From Trichoplusia ni (taxonomy: Eukaryota > Arthropoda > Insecta > Lepidoptera > Noctuidae): 64,000 bases of DNA. Where the stretch lies: assembly GCF_003590095.1 (NCBI RefSeq), contig NC_039486.1:6012336-6076335 (forward strand), given 5' to 3'. The notes below the pieces were generated by a model. The model saw nothing but the letters and a program-made list of their open reading frames with translations. It did not search any database and had not been told where the DNA came from. This document shows positions 49,099 through 61,187 of the stretch, piece after piece. The first letter of the stretch is position 1. Each line of letters opens with the position of its first letter. The position numbers and the translations under genes are program-made.

Positions 49099-51616
49099 CC
49101 CTTTATAAGGCAGAAGGATTCAGAGTAATAAAATAACCTGCGCTTATATTTTTGGCATGTTTTTATTTGTATAACAAAAATAAACTTAAAAGAAAAACAC
49201 TAATTATTTCGGAAGTTTTGGAAAAATAGGTGGTAAAAATATTCCCACTGCCCGTCAACAGAGCCACATGCAAGCGCAATTTGAGACATTATTTTCTATG
49301 AAATTGTGCAAAACAAGGCGTAATGCAAAGAGGGACATTACACTTGCTACATTTTATTTTGCTACGCTTATCTTTGACCTTTGTGCTACACAATTTACAG
49401 CGTCGGTAAGTCTCCAACTCTGCTGGCATATGGTCACCTACGTTTACAAACCGCAGTTCTTCAGGTACAGCATTTATAGTTTTTTGATATACCTCTGGGC
49501 ATGCTATGCGTGATTTCTTGCAGATATATGTAGGCAAGCTTGATCTTCTTTTTCTGCTGCTATAGCCACCAATCAACCCTCTGGCAACAGCCACCCGAAA
49601 TTCTAAGTTGGTAAGATTTTCTACTCTCGACGTTAGGGAATATAAAATGAAAGAGTTTGTCAAACTTGCGTCCACCAAGAAGTAGAATATCCGCAACCAC
49701 CAGCGTTTACTTCTCCTTCCGACAGCATACGTCCCCTTCACTTGGTCAAAACGGTCGACACCGCCCATTCTTTTGGTGTATTCTTTCACAACCATAGGAC
49801 AACTTACAGCTTCCCTGGTGCCATTTTTTTGCGTTCTTTGTACAGTTGTTACTTCCACTTTAGGATGAAATGCAGTTGTCAACAATAAAACCTCTTTAGT
49901 ATCTTGCCACACAATAAATGCTACATCTTGTTTAGTTCTCCACTTGAATTCACCTTTTTTCAACTTTAGGCTTTTGTTTCTGCCGTTTCTTTTTGTGTTA
50001 TTTTTTATTATGTTAGGTAAAATTGCTCTATTCCTTCTTACTGTTCCAGTGGCATAAATATTTTTTTCATACAAGTACTGCATGAGAGAAAAATCGCAAA
50101 AAAAATTATCGAATGTAACATGAGACTTGAAATTTTCTTGTGCTAATTTACTTGACAATTTCTTTACGACATTAGCCCCTAGACCCTCTTCTGTTCCTTG
50201 TCCTGTTTTACCGGTATAAATTTCATAGTTATACAAGTACCCTGTGCTACTATCACAACAGCACCACACTTTATAGCCCCTTTTTATGGGCTTTAGCGGC
50301 ATGTACTGCTTCAAACTGGACCTTCCTTTGAATAGTATCATGCTCTCATCTATACTTTGGGAAGAGGAATTGAAGGCATTGTTTTCAAATGATTGACTTA
50401 GTAAAGATATAAGAGGACGAATTTTATACAATTTATCAAAATTTACATCTTCTCTACTTGGTTGTTGATTATTATCGTTCAAATGCAAAGTCTCTAAAAT
50501 TTTCTTGAAGCGTTTTACTGGCATAACTTCAGCTATTTCATTCACACGAAATCCGGGATCCGATGACCAATATAAATCGATATGTGGAAGAATATGATAA
50601 CCCATTATAATGAGAATGCCTAAAAAAGCACTAATTTCCTGTGTGTCAACAGGCTGCCAATTTTTTATATTTTGCTGCTCCGCATACAAGTTTGTCTGAG
50701 TAACAATCAAATCGAAGACTTCATCACTAAAAAACTTTTTGAAATGCGCTACTGGACGTGCTCTCCTATTCAATAAATACCGAGGTTTTATTGTCACCTT
50801 ATCAAATTCATCGGGATCTGGCCTGGATGTCCAAAAAACCTTCCCCCATGACTCATCTTCACATTCAGATTCATCAGTCAATTCTTGTTCTAAGGGTGAT
50901 GATGACTGTACTATCAAAGGCTTTACTGGCTGCAAGTTATCTAATTGTGAACATAGTGCTATTGTAGATGTACCTGACTCGGAACAACTGTTAGGGGTAG
51001 TATTCAAATGAGTGGGAGAATTTTGTAAAAGGTCACTTGAATCATCAGGTGCTTCAAGTAACCGTTGTATTGTATTCACATTGAACTCTTCTGCCTCATC
51101 AGACTCAAATCCGTCTTCTGAGCCATCATCGGGTATGTCCAGCATCTGCCCAATATCATTTTCATTCAAATAGCGCGGCATCTTTCATAAAAATCTGAGA
51201 AAAGAAGGAACTAGTTCAACAACTGTACATAACACTCCGCGGGCAGCGGGAATATTTTTCCCACCCAGTAAAAAGTCTTCTCACATCTAAATACGATAGT
51301 AACTTGTAAGATATAGAAAACAACTTGTAGAATAAACATAAATACATAATAAAAAAACAGTTTCTTACCTCTTTTCAAATAAAAAATATAAAGATTCACG
51401 GAGTAACAAATTTTCTTTCCAAATTACCGCAATTTTTGACAGCTAGTGGCGCCAAAAACAAAAAATGTCACACAAACGTTTTTTCTTTTTTTATAATATT
51501 AAACCAGACCTCCTTAGTTGCCAGTGCAACAAATTAGGACTCCTTTGATAACTAACATAAAAAGATAAACAAAGTTTTTGTTGGTGGTAAATATATCGCC
51601 TCTGCCTTAAAAAGGG
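49099..51616 (-). mobile_element. Apparently intact piggyBac-like DNA transposon
   Basis: A 2518-bp element. Left tip CCCTTTATAAGGCAGAAGG (49099-49117) is an imperfect inverted match to the right tip (51598-51616; reading inward CCCTTTTTAAGGCAGAGGC). The left flank is TTAA (49095-49098), the family's target site; the right flank is TTGT, so that copy has probably mutated. Subterminal inverted repeats are present: 49230-49255 against 51240-51264, both reading GGTGG(T/G)AAAAATATTCCC inward from one side. A single unbroken transposase ORF fills the centre. Size, tips and a full ORF fit an autonomous element of recent arrival. Confidence 0.88.
49289..51181 (-). CDS. piggyBac-type transposase, 630 residues, unbroken
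   Basis: Cut-and-paste DDE/D recombinase that excises the element precisely at TTAA. Order: acidic N-terminus (about 1-110, many Asp/Glu/Ser), DDE-domain lead (FFSDEVFDLIVTQTN, residues about 150-164), catalytic Asp278 in SIDESM, Asp358 in VTFDNFFCDF, and Asp476/Asp479 in GGVDRFDQ, matching the spacing of the classical piggyBac active site (268, 346, 447, 450). The C-terminal cysteine-rich domain (about 597-628, CKLCSTK...CSKCNVPLC) binds the element ends. Length is normal for the family (about 600). No stop or frameshift breaks it. The ATG at 51181 is the first in frame. There is no sign of domestication: it is intronless and sits within its own tips. Confidence 0.93.
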   Translation of the reverse strand: MPRYLNENDIGQMLDIPDDGSEDGFESDEAEEFNVNTIQRLLEAPDDSSDLLQNSPTHLNTTPNSCSESGTSTIALCSQLDNLQPVKPLIVQSSSPLEQELTDESECEDESWGKVFWTSRPDPDEFDKVTIKPRYLLNRRARPVAHFKKFFSDEVFDLIVTQTNLYAEQQNIKNWQPVDTQEISAFLGILIIMGYHILPHIDLYWSSDPGFRVNEIAEVMPVKRFKKILETLHLNDNNQQPSREDVNFDKLYKIRPLISLLSQSFENNAFNSSSQSIDESMILFKGRSSLKQYMPLKPIKRGYKVWCCCDSSTGYLYNYEIYTGKTGQGTEEGLGANVVKKLSSKLAQENFKSHVTFDNFFCDFSLMQYLYEKNIYATGTVRRNRAILPNIIKNNTKRNGRNKSLKLKKGEFKWRTKQDVAFIVWQDTKEVLLLTTAFHPKVEVTTVQRTQKNGTREAVSCPMVVKEYTKRMGGVDRFDQVKGTYAVGRRSKRWWLRIFYFLVDASLTNSFILYSLTSRVENLTNLEFRVAVARGLIGGYSSRKRRSSLPTYICKKSRIACPEVYQKTINAVPEELRFVNVGDHMPAELETYRRCKLCSTKVKDKRSKIKCSKCNVPLCITPCFAQFHRK

Positions 51617-54600
51617 TTGTTGTTGTGATCTTGCACTGCTCCAACATGTTAAATTGTATTAAATAATGTATTAATTATATTATATTAAGAATTATTAATT
51701 TTATTTTGCATGAAAACATAAAATTTGCTTCTTGACACTTCCTGTAAACAAATATGTCTATTTACCAAGAAGATTTGCTATGTCATACAGAATCAATAAT
51801 ATTGCAGACCATATAGCTCTGTAACCATGTGACTTTCTTGTAAAAAGTATCACAAAGAAAGTGCGAAAATGGTCACACTAAATGATTAGAGCAATTATTC
51901 ACTTTCCAGTGACTATTTACTTGCGTCATTTCATTAAACTGCAAATTAAATAGGAAGCTGCCAATTAGAGCTTTAATATCCGTTCTCTCGCCATTTACGA
52001 ATACAGCTGAAATAATAACTGGCATATATGGCGACTCGTTGACTGTATAAAGCTATAAACGTCATTGTATATAGGCGGCCAGTCCTACTGTCGCGTAAAA
52101 TTCATCGGCACTCCGTATAGAACGGGAAGTCATAAATAAGATCTCTTTAGATATAGAACGTAGCTTCGTTGACTGTTATAACATTATGTGGGGTATTGCT
52201 AGTACGAAATAATCTAATTTTCTCATAATGTTTGGTTATAGCAATTCAATATCGTTTGGCACGTATAACCGAAGTCGTAACCAATATTGTCACGTCTGCT
52301 AGTGTCACAGTCAAGGCCTTTGGTTAACGATGTTTCCAGATGTTCGAAAACTTTCCTAAAGATTATTCTCTTTGTCGTAAACCAAAACTGGGCCATCTAT
52401 TTCTATTTACGTTTCATTAATATAGCAACTCTACCGTAAAGTATAGGATGGTTAGGTCGCAAGCTCCGCTTACTAATTAGATCAGTTTATTATTACTACG
52501 CCAAGTGGTAACGCCTTAGGTAACAGGAAATATGAGTGTGAAGGGCAGCGCGGGAAAAGTATGTCGCCTTCAACTTAAAAATATAATACAATGTAAAACG
52601 CGGTGTTACCTCACGTCAACATCCGTGAAACGTAAATAACGAGTACCAAAATATGTATGTATGGCCAAATCGTACGGCACCCACGATTTTTGAAGATGCA
52701 CATAACCATCTTCAATCTACGATGCTATGTACAAATTTAGGAACAGTCTTTAATGGAATACCCACTTTGTTTGGCAAAGGCCTTTGTACATAAGATAAGT
52801 AGAATGTGGGAGCATTGTACTCAGTTTCTGCGACCATGACACGGAGGAGTAGAATTTGTTTCTTGTGGCAACCAACATAAGCATCATTTATTAAAGGAAA
52901 TAGTCTCAAGACTAGGTAGGTAGATCTTTATTGGATTTCATGAATTAATGATGTATTCAAGGTTTATTCTGTTCCTAAATACTGCTAAGAAGTTTTGTCT
53001 CAGAATTTTAGTAAACTGTCTTCCTTGTCAGCTTCCAAGGTCATATCAAATTTGTCTCGTGATAATACTGCTTATGAATGTGCGAAAGAAACGAAAGAGC
53101 AGTAAGAAGCAGTTCTAAACTGTTTAGAACTAACACACTACGGTAAAACTACAATAAAATTGACGTGAAAATAGTAACGACATTAGAGTTGTAAAAACAG
53201 AGTGTAAATACATAAAAACAGTTGAATATCACCTTGAGTTGCGATCGACGGCGCCTCCAGCGATCGCCCGCCTACTGCAAATAGATTTTACAATCAACCT
53301 ATTGACACACATAAGTGTCCTCTTCAATTAATACAAAGTGTTTATCTATAAAAATATTCCATCTTACTTATATCGATATCTAGTGAATTCCGTATATGTA
53401 ATGAAAATTATATCTTAAGTATACCAGCATTTTCAAAATGGAGCAAAATCGTACTGGTACACACACGCAGCATGTTTCGCCAGAGTAGAAATAGATATTG
53501 TTATGATTTGATAAACAATGAGAATATTTTAAGAACATTGGCGGAAAGCGTTCATTGTACGGCCCTTCGACTAACCGCTAACGAAACACCAAGGACAGTT
53601 TGAATAAAATATATTTGGTAGATATTTCACTTGTTGGCGGATACATATCAAAACGGGTAGATGGTAGGTAATATAAAGAGAATTTTATTCATAAAAACAT
53701 AAGATATTGTGCAACTAGTCTACCTACTTGAGTACACATGGGTGAACACGCGGTTAGTCATTGTCTGCCCACATAAAAGTGAAGGGATTCAGCAGAGTTT
53801 GTTTTGCAAGTGCAGGCGTAGGTGACATTATATTTTTTTGACTAAAGAAAGTGTCATTGATATGTTAATTATTATCTAAATAAAGATTTTCACCAATTCT
53901 CATGTTTGCTGTCAGTCATGTCAGCGATATCAGTTTGTTTGTCAAAGATAATATTATCATTACGTATGTATTATTTAAGATCCGAGGATACACAGAATCT
54001 GAAATGTATGACGGTTGAAATTAACATTTGAATAGTCTCCAAGTTTCTGACTATTGGCATGAAATTTGCGTGAACCTATTAACATAATTTTATGCCATTT
54101 TTGTTCAATCTCATTGAATTGAATTTATAGTACTGAACGTAGCTTCAAAATTAACCTCAATAATAATTACGGCATAATGTTGTAATAATTCATTAAGTTA
54201 GTAATTTGATTGTAATGATACGCTTTTAAGTCATTGGCATATTTATGCAAAGAATTTCATGTATTTAATTAGGTGAGACCCCTTCTAAATGTAAAAACAC
54301 ACAGTGTAAAAATGAGTTATTTCAATTGGCAACTCTGTTTTCAAATTCCTACCATAATCCAAGAGATTGCTTTAGGCACCAACTCCAACAATTTAAATTA
54401 TTTGGGGCCTGAATACTTTATCCTGAACCAACATAGTCTATGTCATTTGTTTAAATGCTATATTATATTCATGGCAAAATAATGAATGGGCTGGTTGGGC
54501 GACAGAATCTTGTGTATGCCGGTTAGAATCGCGACCTTCGGCAATTTCTGTAGTGTTGAAACTTTCAGCTAGTTAGTCGGTGGCGTCGATCGCTATGAAT

Positions 54601-55735
54601 CAGTCTACTTGTGGTTCACGTGCTCGCTCGCCTGAAATAGTGCAGTATAGTAATTAGTGCAGTGTAGTTGTTACGTCTCGGAACTTGGCACCTGAACGTG
54701 TATTAATTTTAGTTCGTCCAACTCTACTCGTGAGCCGCCAATGATGTTGGAAGGCGGAAAATAAAAAGTTGACTTCTTGCTGATAGTAACTTTTTACATC
54801 AAGTTTTTGTAAACAAATTCTCGTCGTAACTGAGAGTTGAGTTCCGGTTGTTGTTCTAAGTGTTCTCATGTATTGTGCAGTGGGTTCTACAGAGACTTCC
54901 TAAGAGATTAGGACCCGCATTCAATAACTAAAAACCAAAACCAAGAATTGTGATTGTAAGTATACAAATTGTACATAAATATATGCCTATCTAGACAGTA
55001 CTTCATACTTGTTTATTTGATATCGAGAACCTATCTAGTTGTTTAAATGTATCTGTGCCGTACTTAGATATCACAATAATTACAGACAATTGAAAGAACA
55101 ATTTAAATGCAAAATTTATTGACCTGATTGCTTTGTTATTCTAGCTTAGTTACATTCTAACAGTGGACCATTATTACAAGAATATTCACACAATATTACT
55201 AAATGAGATCGTGCCACTTAGATTTAGTCCTAGAACATAATTTGTATTTCACTTCACTTAACATAAATTAAAAAATAAACTACATATTTTAATAACACAC
55301 ATACATACAATGTGGTGAGTTGTCAGTATAATTGTGTTTAAACAGCATTTCTTAGCACATAATGCAGCAGCGGCTGTTCTGTTTTGTTTTATTGTCCGCA
55401 AACAATTGCTCGTTCATACTTTAACAAATGTCAACTAAGTATGCTTGCTTACATTCGAATTTCTATTAGCTTTTCAAAGAAAATCAACTGGTACATAATG
55501 CGGAGTTAACAGAATGTATTTATAAAAAGTGTTGATAAACTGCTCACAGAGAAACTAAGATGAGACATTGAATTCACACGAAACAAAAAGTAGGCTAATA
55601 ACTCGCACAACGTAGCAATTTTCTATTCAAACAAGTAAGCAGTTGGGAATGTTTCGTATCATTAGAGTATCAATGCGCTAGATGACGTATACAATTAGTA
55701 TGATAAAATGCTATTAAATCTAGTTAATGATACAG

Positions 55736-56035
55736 TCACTGCCGGTATTTATCTCTTACTATTTCGGCGACTATGTCTCTGGGTATCATTGTGGCGCTTG
55801 CTGTTTTCGTCAGTGCCGCCTTGGCACTCCTCCCTGGCCGCCTGCTAAAGTACACATACACATTGTACACTAGCTGTCTCGTATCTGCTGGAAGTTCCAC
55901 TCGGCTGTCTTCTCCACAGTCTCCCATTTTACCGCTGTATAGTCGTCTCCAACTAAACATTGTCCATGCAGTCATTGCCTCGTCCCCGTATTGCGCCGTT
56001 TTGACAATCGATTTCTTTTTATTTTCACAAGACAC
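55736..56035 (-). pseudogene. Possible transposon-derived ORF remnant
   Basis: A 99-codon minus-strand frame containing ELPADTRQLVYNVYVYFSR, which resembles the N-terminal start (leucine/threonine-rich helix then VY.YF) of a family of insect transposon-encoded DDE proteins. No catalytic domain is found in the same frame beyond it. The plus strand is also open here, so this could be chance. Confidence 0.2.
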
Positions 56036-59000
56036 TGGGAGGAACTTTCAATCGACGTGCACTTTATTTGCACAATTAGGAAATATTCCAGCAGCTGTGT
56101 TTACACGACCTTTTTAAGGTGTTAAGTTTATACAACTGTTCGGACACAACAATGTTTATATGGTACAGTTCTTTAGTAGATCGTGTTTATTTTTCAAGCG
56201 GGTTATCACAAAAAATATCCGTTCGATCGGAAAGACGTTCACACACTGGGCTTTGCAGACCTCAGAAGACCACATTTGCAAGCAAGTCACATGCCCATGA
56301 CATCCGCTGCTACAAACGTGATCACAATGGTTTAAAAGATACAGCGCAAGTAGACCAAGATGAGTGGACTTTGTATGCGAACTAGCATTTATGACGAAAA
56401 CCTTGGCCAGACATGGATTTATGTCCGTTATAATAAAAAATATATTGCTCCTAACCCATAAGTACATCACCATTTTGATATTAACCGTTGCAGTCTACTT
56501 TAGTAAGCATAGAAGTGCTACTATTTCTTAAATAGGTTTCGCAAACTGTGTACTCTTTATATGGCAGTGCAAAACAATTTGATTATATTTCATGATGCCG
56601 GATCGTGTTTGTGTAAAAATCTATCTTCAATTCAAAGACAAAATCTTCTTCGAAGTGGCTTTTCGAATCAAACCCGATCCGATACTGCTCACCTTGAAGT
56701 TATAAACGCCTACATTTTTTTTCTTTTTGGGCGTAAAAACATGAAACCTGTATTCATATAACTCGTAAACAAAAATTGGTTTTTCTAGAATTGAACCGCA
56801 AAAAGTATTCGTATAAGCTTCCATAGATATATTATGCATATAGAAATCATGTTTTACCCCAGAGACAACAATATAAATAATTTGGACCAAAACTCCGATA
56901 TTCAAAAATCAAAACCAAAATTATATACAACTTGGAGCAAATCTACCCATTAATCAGAAAAAAAACACTTCTGTCTTCAATTTCTATCGCGTTGCTGTTT
57001 CTTCATAAATTAGTTCGCATCATGACTTGGCAAATGGAGACCCTGCATCAGATTCTTTTAATAAGTATTGTATACTATGACCTTACTCATAAAGCACAAT
57101 CATACAAATACCGCTGAAGCATACACGTATATTGAAACCAATTCTGCGAATTGACAAGCTTAAAATAACTGGCGTAACAGATTCAATTGACATGTGTTGC
57201 AAATTTTCTTTTTTGGATAACATAATAATTTTATTATGCTGCTCACTGCTCGAGAGTCGAGGATAATGGTATATCATGAAAAATATTATAAATGAAAAAT
57301 TAATTTCATGAGAGTAACCGCAAAGAAAAAAATATTAATTCATGTTCTTCCTTACGAGTAGATGAATATGAGAAAATAATTATCTGCACTCTGTACATCA
57401 ACAATACGAGAAGTAGACGAATGCCTATGGATTGTGGAGGTTCCACAGCCCATTATTCAGCTGTATGCAGTAAGACGCAAACTGAACCAAAATAACTTCG
57501 AAAAAGGCAAGGCAATTAAAAATCGCTATCGCATTTACACGTGGGGTGTTAATAAAACCTTCAAAATGCTTATCGATTCAGTCATTTAATGGTTTTCATT
57601 GCCAAACAAACTCCCAAAAATATCTTCTTGCTTCCAAACGAAAATTTAGTTTGAAATCGTACTATTCAACAAGGCCCTAATTTTGTTAGAACTTAGTTTA
57701 ATTTATCTTCTTGAAATTGGACATTATACGAGTACCTAAGTGTCACGTAACGGTACCTACTGTTATTGAATGGGATGCTGGCGGAAATTATTGCCGAATA
57801 GACAATGATCGTGGTGGCAATTTTACGGTTGCTGGTGCCGGAACAGTGTCAGTGTCCTCTGTAACACTTTAACGGTTTCCAGGTTTCCGATAGCATAGAT
57901 ACTACATATAGACGGATACATTCAATTCGACAATAGCTCAAAATTTATATAAACTTTATTTACAGTTAATGCTTTTGTAACTTGTAACGTAGGGCGATGT
58001 AATTGATTAATCCTCTTCGCGCGATGTGACGCTAATAAGTTTGTCATATATTATGTAATGTGGTAATTGCATCAGAGTGAGCAAACAACAAACAGGGTTA
58101 GTAGGGTTTCCTCTATAATGTGACTGAGATCAATGACACGTAATGTGCATTTCCTCATATGATAGGTACCTACATGATGTGCGGTTGTCATATACTAAGA
58201 TTCAACAAAAAACGTTTTCGGGCAAGGATTTTATGGTTAAATTCATGTGATGCTATTTCCAAATCTCCCGTCGAAACGAATGCAAATTATGTAAGAAATT
58301 AATTAACGATCCATGAAACAAAGCGATACGATCGATTTAAACGTAAACGATTAAAAAATCTTTAACACTGATGTGTGTGGAGGTACTTTGTTTTTGGTCA
58401 CGTAATGGTGTTTCTTTGTTTTGAAGTGAAATTAAAACAGTTTCTCGTTAAAATTGAGTTGTACGAATATGGGGAAATATAAATCTTAGGTATGATTTCG
58501 ACATCGAAAGAAATAGCTAAGAAAACTCGTTGGCTTTTAATTATTCCCGATGTATAATTGGAACCGTTCCGTGATGGGTAGAACTCGGGTATCGTAAAAA
58601 TAGATATCGATTTTGACAAGGTAATAGCAGTTGTTGATTCCCGCGCTAGTTGCAACTATTTGACAGAATTTGCTCCGATGTAAAATTATATACCTACGCC
58701 GTGTTTTAAAAATTCTGAATTGTGATCGAAAAAATATATATCATGGTAATTTCTTGCACACTTTTCCTGTCTCTTACGTCTCCAGATTGATCAGTCTAAT
58801 ACTATAGAAGTTCTATTACTACGCGATACGCCTTGAAGTAAAACAAAATGAATGAGCAACACTTTTCAAGCATCTTACCTTTTAGACTCATAAGGTTTAC
58901 TTACGACAAACCTTTTCCTCACTAGTGGCAGCGGTCCATAAGTCCACAACCGTCAAACAGGCACAACTAGTTTCACCGTTGACAACGAATGGAATTTAAA

Positions 59001-59708
59001 AATCTCTTCCATGTTTCGATTCGGTACTTAATAACAAAATGTGTTATCTATAAGCTATTTATAAAACACGTTTATATGCGGTGGCGTTCCTAATGAATTG
59101 CATATAAATGTTATTAACAAACAATGGTTGCAAAACGAAACATTTCCTTGTAATATTTGTTATGTTGTGTGGTGGAATCTCAACATCTTCGTCTAATCTA
59201 GTGTAACTGATTATCTGTAAGGATTGGGTGTATCTCAGTCTCGGATCTGTCCAGTCACTGGTATGCAATGACTCACAGCATGACTCAGATAGGATAACAC
59301 TTTTTAAACGTTCTGGCCAGTTTCATTGACGCCAGTTTATATGTTCTGTATTTTCATAGTAATATATTCTGCAAGAGAAAAAAAAACAAGTTAGCAAAAA
59401 GTTAAAAGGGCAAAAGGTTCGGAATGGTTTCAACAGATACGTTTGAAATAAAATTGCCCAAGGTCTATCCCATGTCATCGAGTTCGAAGATCAAAGTAAT
59501 TTTTCTCAGTTGACATTGACAGAAAACAACAACGTATATTTCTGTTCAACCAACTGGAAAATAAGGAATATGTGGAAATCTAAATAGAAATTTACATAGA
59601 TAAGCATCGTTAATAACATCACTAGTTGTATTTCGTAACAAAACGTGTGCTCTCCATAACAAACTGTAAACAAATCTGCCCCAAATAAAATCTCATTCAT
59701 AATAAAAA

Positions 59709-59846
59709 CTAAGCAACGCATTGTTGCAGATGCTTGGATACGCTATAAATAAATGGTGCAGACTGTAGACTCGTGTACTTCTCAAATGTTTCGGCGTCCA
59801 AAAGCCATATGTTCCGAGTTCCAACGCTCACAATGAGCTCTCTAGC
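59709..59846 (-). pseudogene. Short propeller-like coding stretch, maybe exon remnant
   Basis: A 45-codon minus-strand segment reads ARELIVSVGTRNIWLLDAET and continues FEKYTSLQSAPFIY before a stop. VGTRN.WLLDA looks like one blade of a beta-propeller. The same frame is open upstream but broken by a TGA at 59847-59849, which argues for a decayed exon or a different splice. The host protein is not identified. Confidence 0.22.
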
Positions 59847-60139
59847 TCACACCTGCGTCCGTCCCAGCCGCACGTGCTCGTTCCAGCTGTTGTTGTGGCT
59901 CGTTCTCCAAAAGAAAGATGTACACTCCCACATTGTTTTAATTTATACACATAATATTCATGCACTGGCAAAATTTTTGCGCACTTACCTCTGTATACTA
60001 AGATAATTTTATACGATTCGACGAAGCTCCGTTCTTGATGTTCGAGATGCTTTTTATTGATGAAACGAATTATGGAATTATCGAGTACGAATTAAAGACC
60101 GGCTATTCGTACGATGATCTCACCGGTCGTCAATCTTGA

Positions 60140-60330
60140 CAATGCAAAGGACCGGTCGTCTGCGGGGTGAGGTATGGGACGGGACGGGGACTCCGCTGCA
60201 GGGTTTTGTGCGATTCACGGCGCACGCGGTACGACCCACAGTCACTAGTCAGTGCGACAGTTGGTCGCTCAATGCGCGGCGCGCGCGCCTCTTTCCCAAA
60301 TTCCTGATACATTCCTTAATTATTTGCTAG
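60140..60330 (+). promoter_or_regulatory. GC-rich promoter-like region with initiator motif
   Basis: A sharply GC-rich island in AT-rich DNA, with TCAGTGCG at 60259-60266 matching the arthropod initiator. It lies about 850 bp upstream of the ATG of the exon at 61113. It could be the promoter of that gene; downstream sequence would then be 5' UTR. Confidence 0.35.
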
Positions 60331-61112
60331 TCAAAATGAAGTTTCGTGTGTGCCTTGATGAGATGAGGTGTTTGTGCAAATTGAGAAAAAGTGGATTAGT
60401 TCAGTAATCGTTACTCGCTACGGTCCAAAGAACAATGCTGTGGGAAAAAATAACGTTCAGCTGGCATCGGCAGTCGTTCCCAGCTACCTACCTTACCTCT
60501 CTCCCCGCGCCGACCGGGTACCGGGTTCAATGCGCCTCTCTGCGTTTATTCATCGTTTGTGGGAAAAGTTGACCCCCGTTTTTAAAAATTATTGTTAACG
60601 AATTCACACGGTTCGTGTTGTAGTCACTACCGCATCTTAGATGATCGAATTGAAAGTTTACGACATGCGAAGTTGTAAATTGCAACAGGTGTTTAATACA
60701 TATTTAAATAAAACTAATTTTGTGTGAAGTGATTAATGAGGCACCAGCGTAAATACCTAAGTTTTTATGCGCCAACCGTCAAGGTTGCAGCATTCCGCAG
60801 ACCTAAACTATTTATTCTGGGCTTTGCCATGTTTGTCGAGTTTCAACTTCGTCGAAATTATTATCTTACTGTGGTGCGGATAGAACATTTATCAGAGGAG
60901 GACAATACTCTTACATTAGGCAACGTGTGTCATGTCAGTGAATGAAATGTTGAAATAGCCGTTAAATAAGTACCTATCAGATTGCGGATACGCTCAACGT
61001 AATGTGTATAGTGATGACATAAAGTGATGCCTATTTAGTAAATCTAGTAAATTAATGTTCCGCGAGTGAAGTTGGTTTTGAAGAGACTGCACTAGAAGGG
61101 ACCTGGAGCACA

Positions 61113-61187
61113 ATGGGGAACCAAGGATCTTCAGCACACGAACCGTTCGATAGGGCGCAGGCGGCAGTAAACGGCGACCTCAAAATG
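61113..61187 (+). CDS. First coding exon of an N-myristoylated protein (partial gene)
   Basis: ATG at 61113 opens 25 codons, MGNQGSSAHEPFDRAQAAVN then GDLKM, ending at GTACAT (61188). Gly2 with Ser at position 6 or 7 is the classic N-myristoylation signal, so the product would be membrane-anchored. The segment AQAAVNGDLKM hints at the start of an ankyrin-type repeat, but that is only an impression. The ATG context (CACAATGG) is good. No further exon was found in the remaining 2.8 kb, so intron 1 is long and the gene leaves the window to the right. Donor strength is modest. Family unknown. Confidence 0.5.

Larger units (their letters stand above)
51617..61112. other. Long non-coding stretch upstream of a plus-strand gene
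   Basis: About 9.5 kb with no secure gene. It includes a possible transposase fossil (55736-56035, minus), a short coding-like stretch (59709-59846, minus), a possible untranslated exon ending at a GTAAGT donor near 54957, and GC-rich promoter-like DNA at 60140-60330. The rest is AT-rich and featureless as far as I can tell. Confidence 0.4.
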
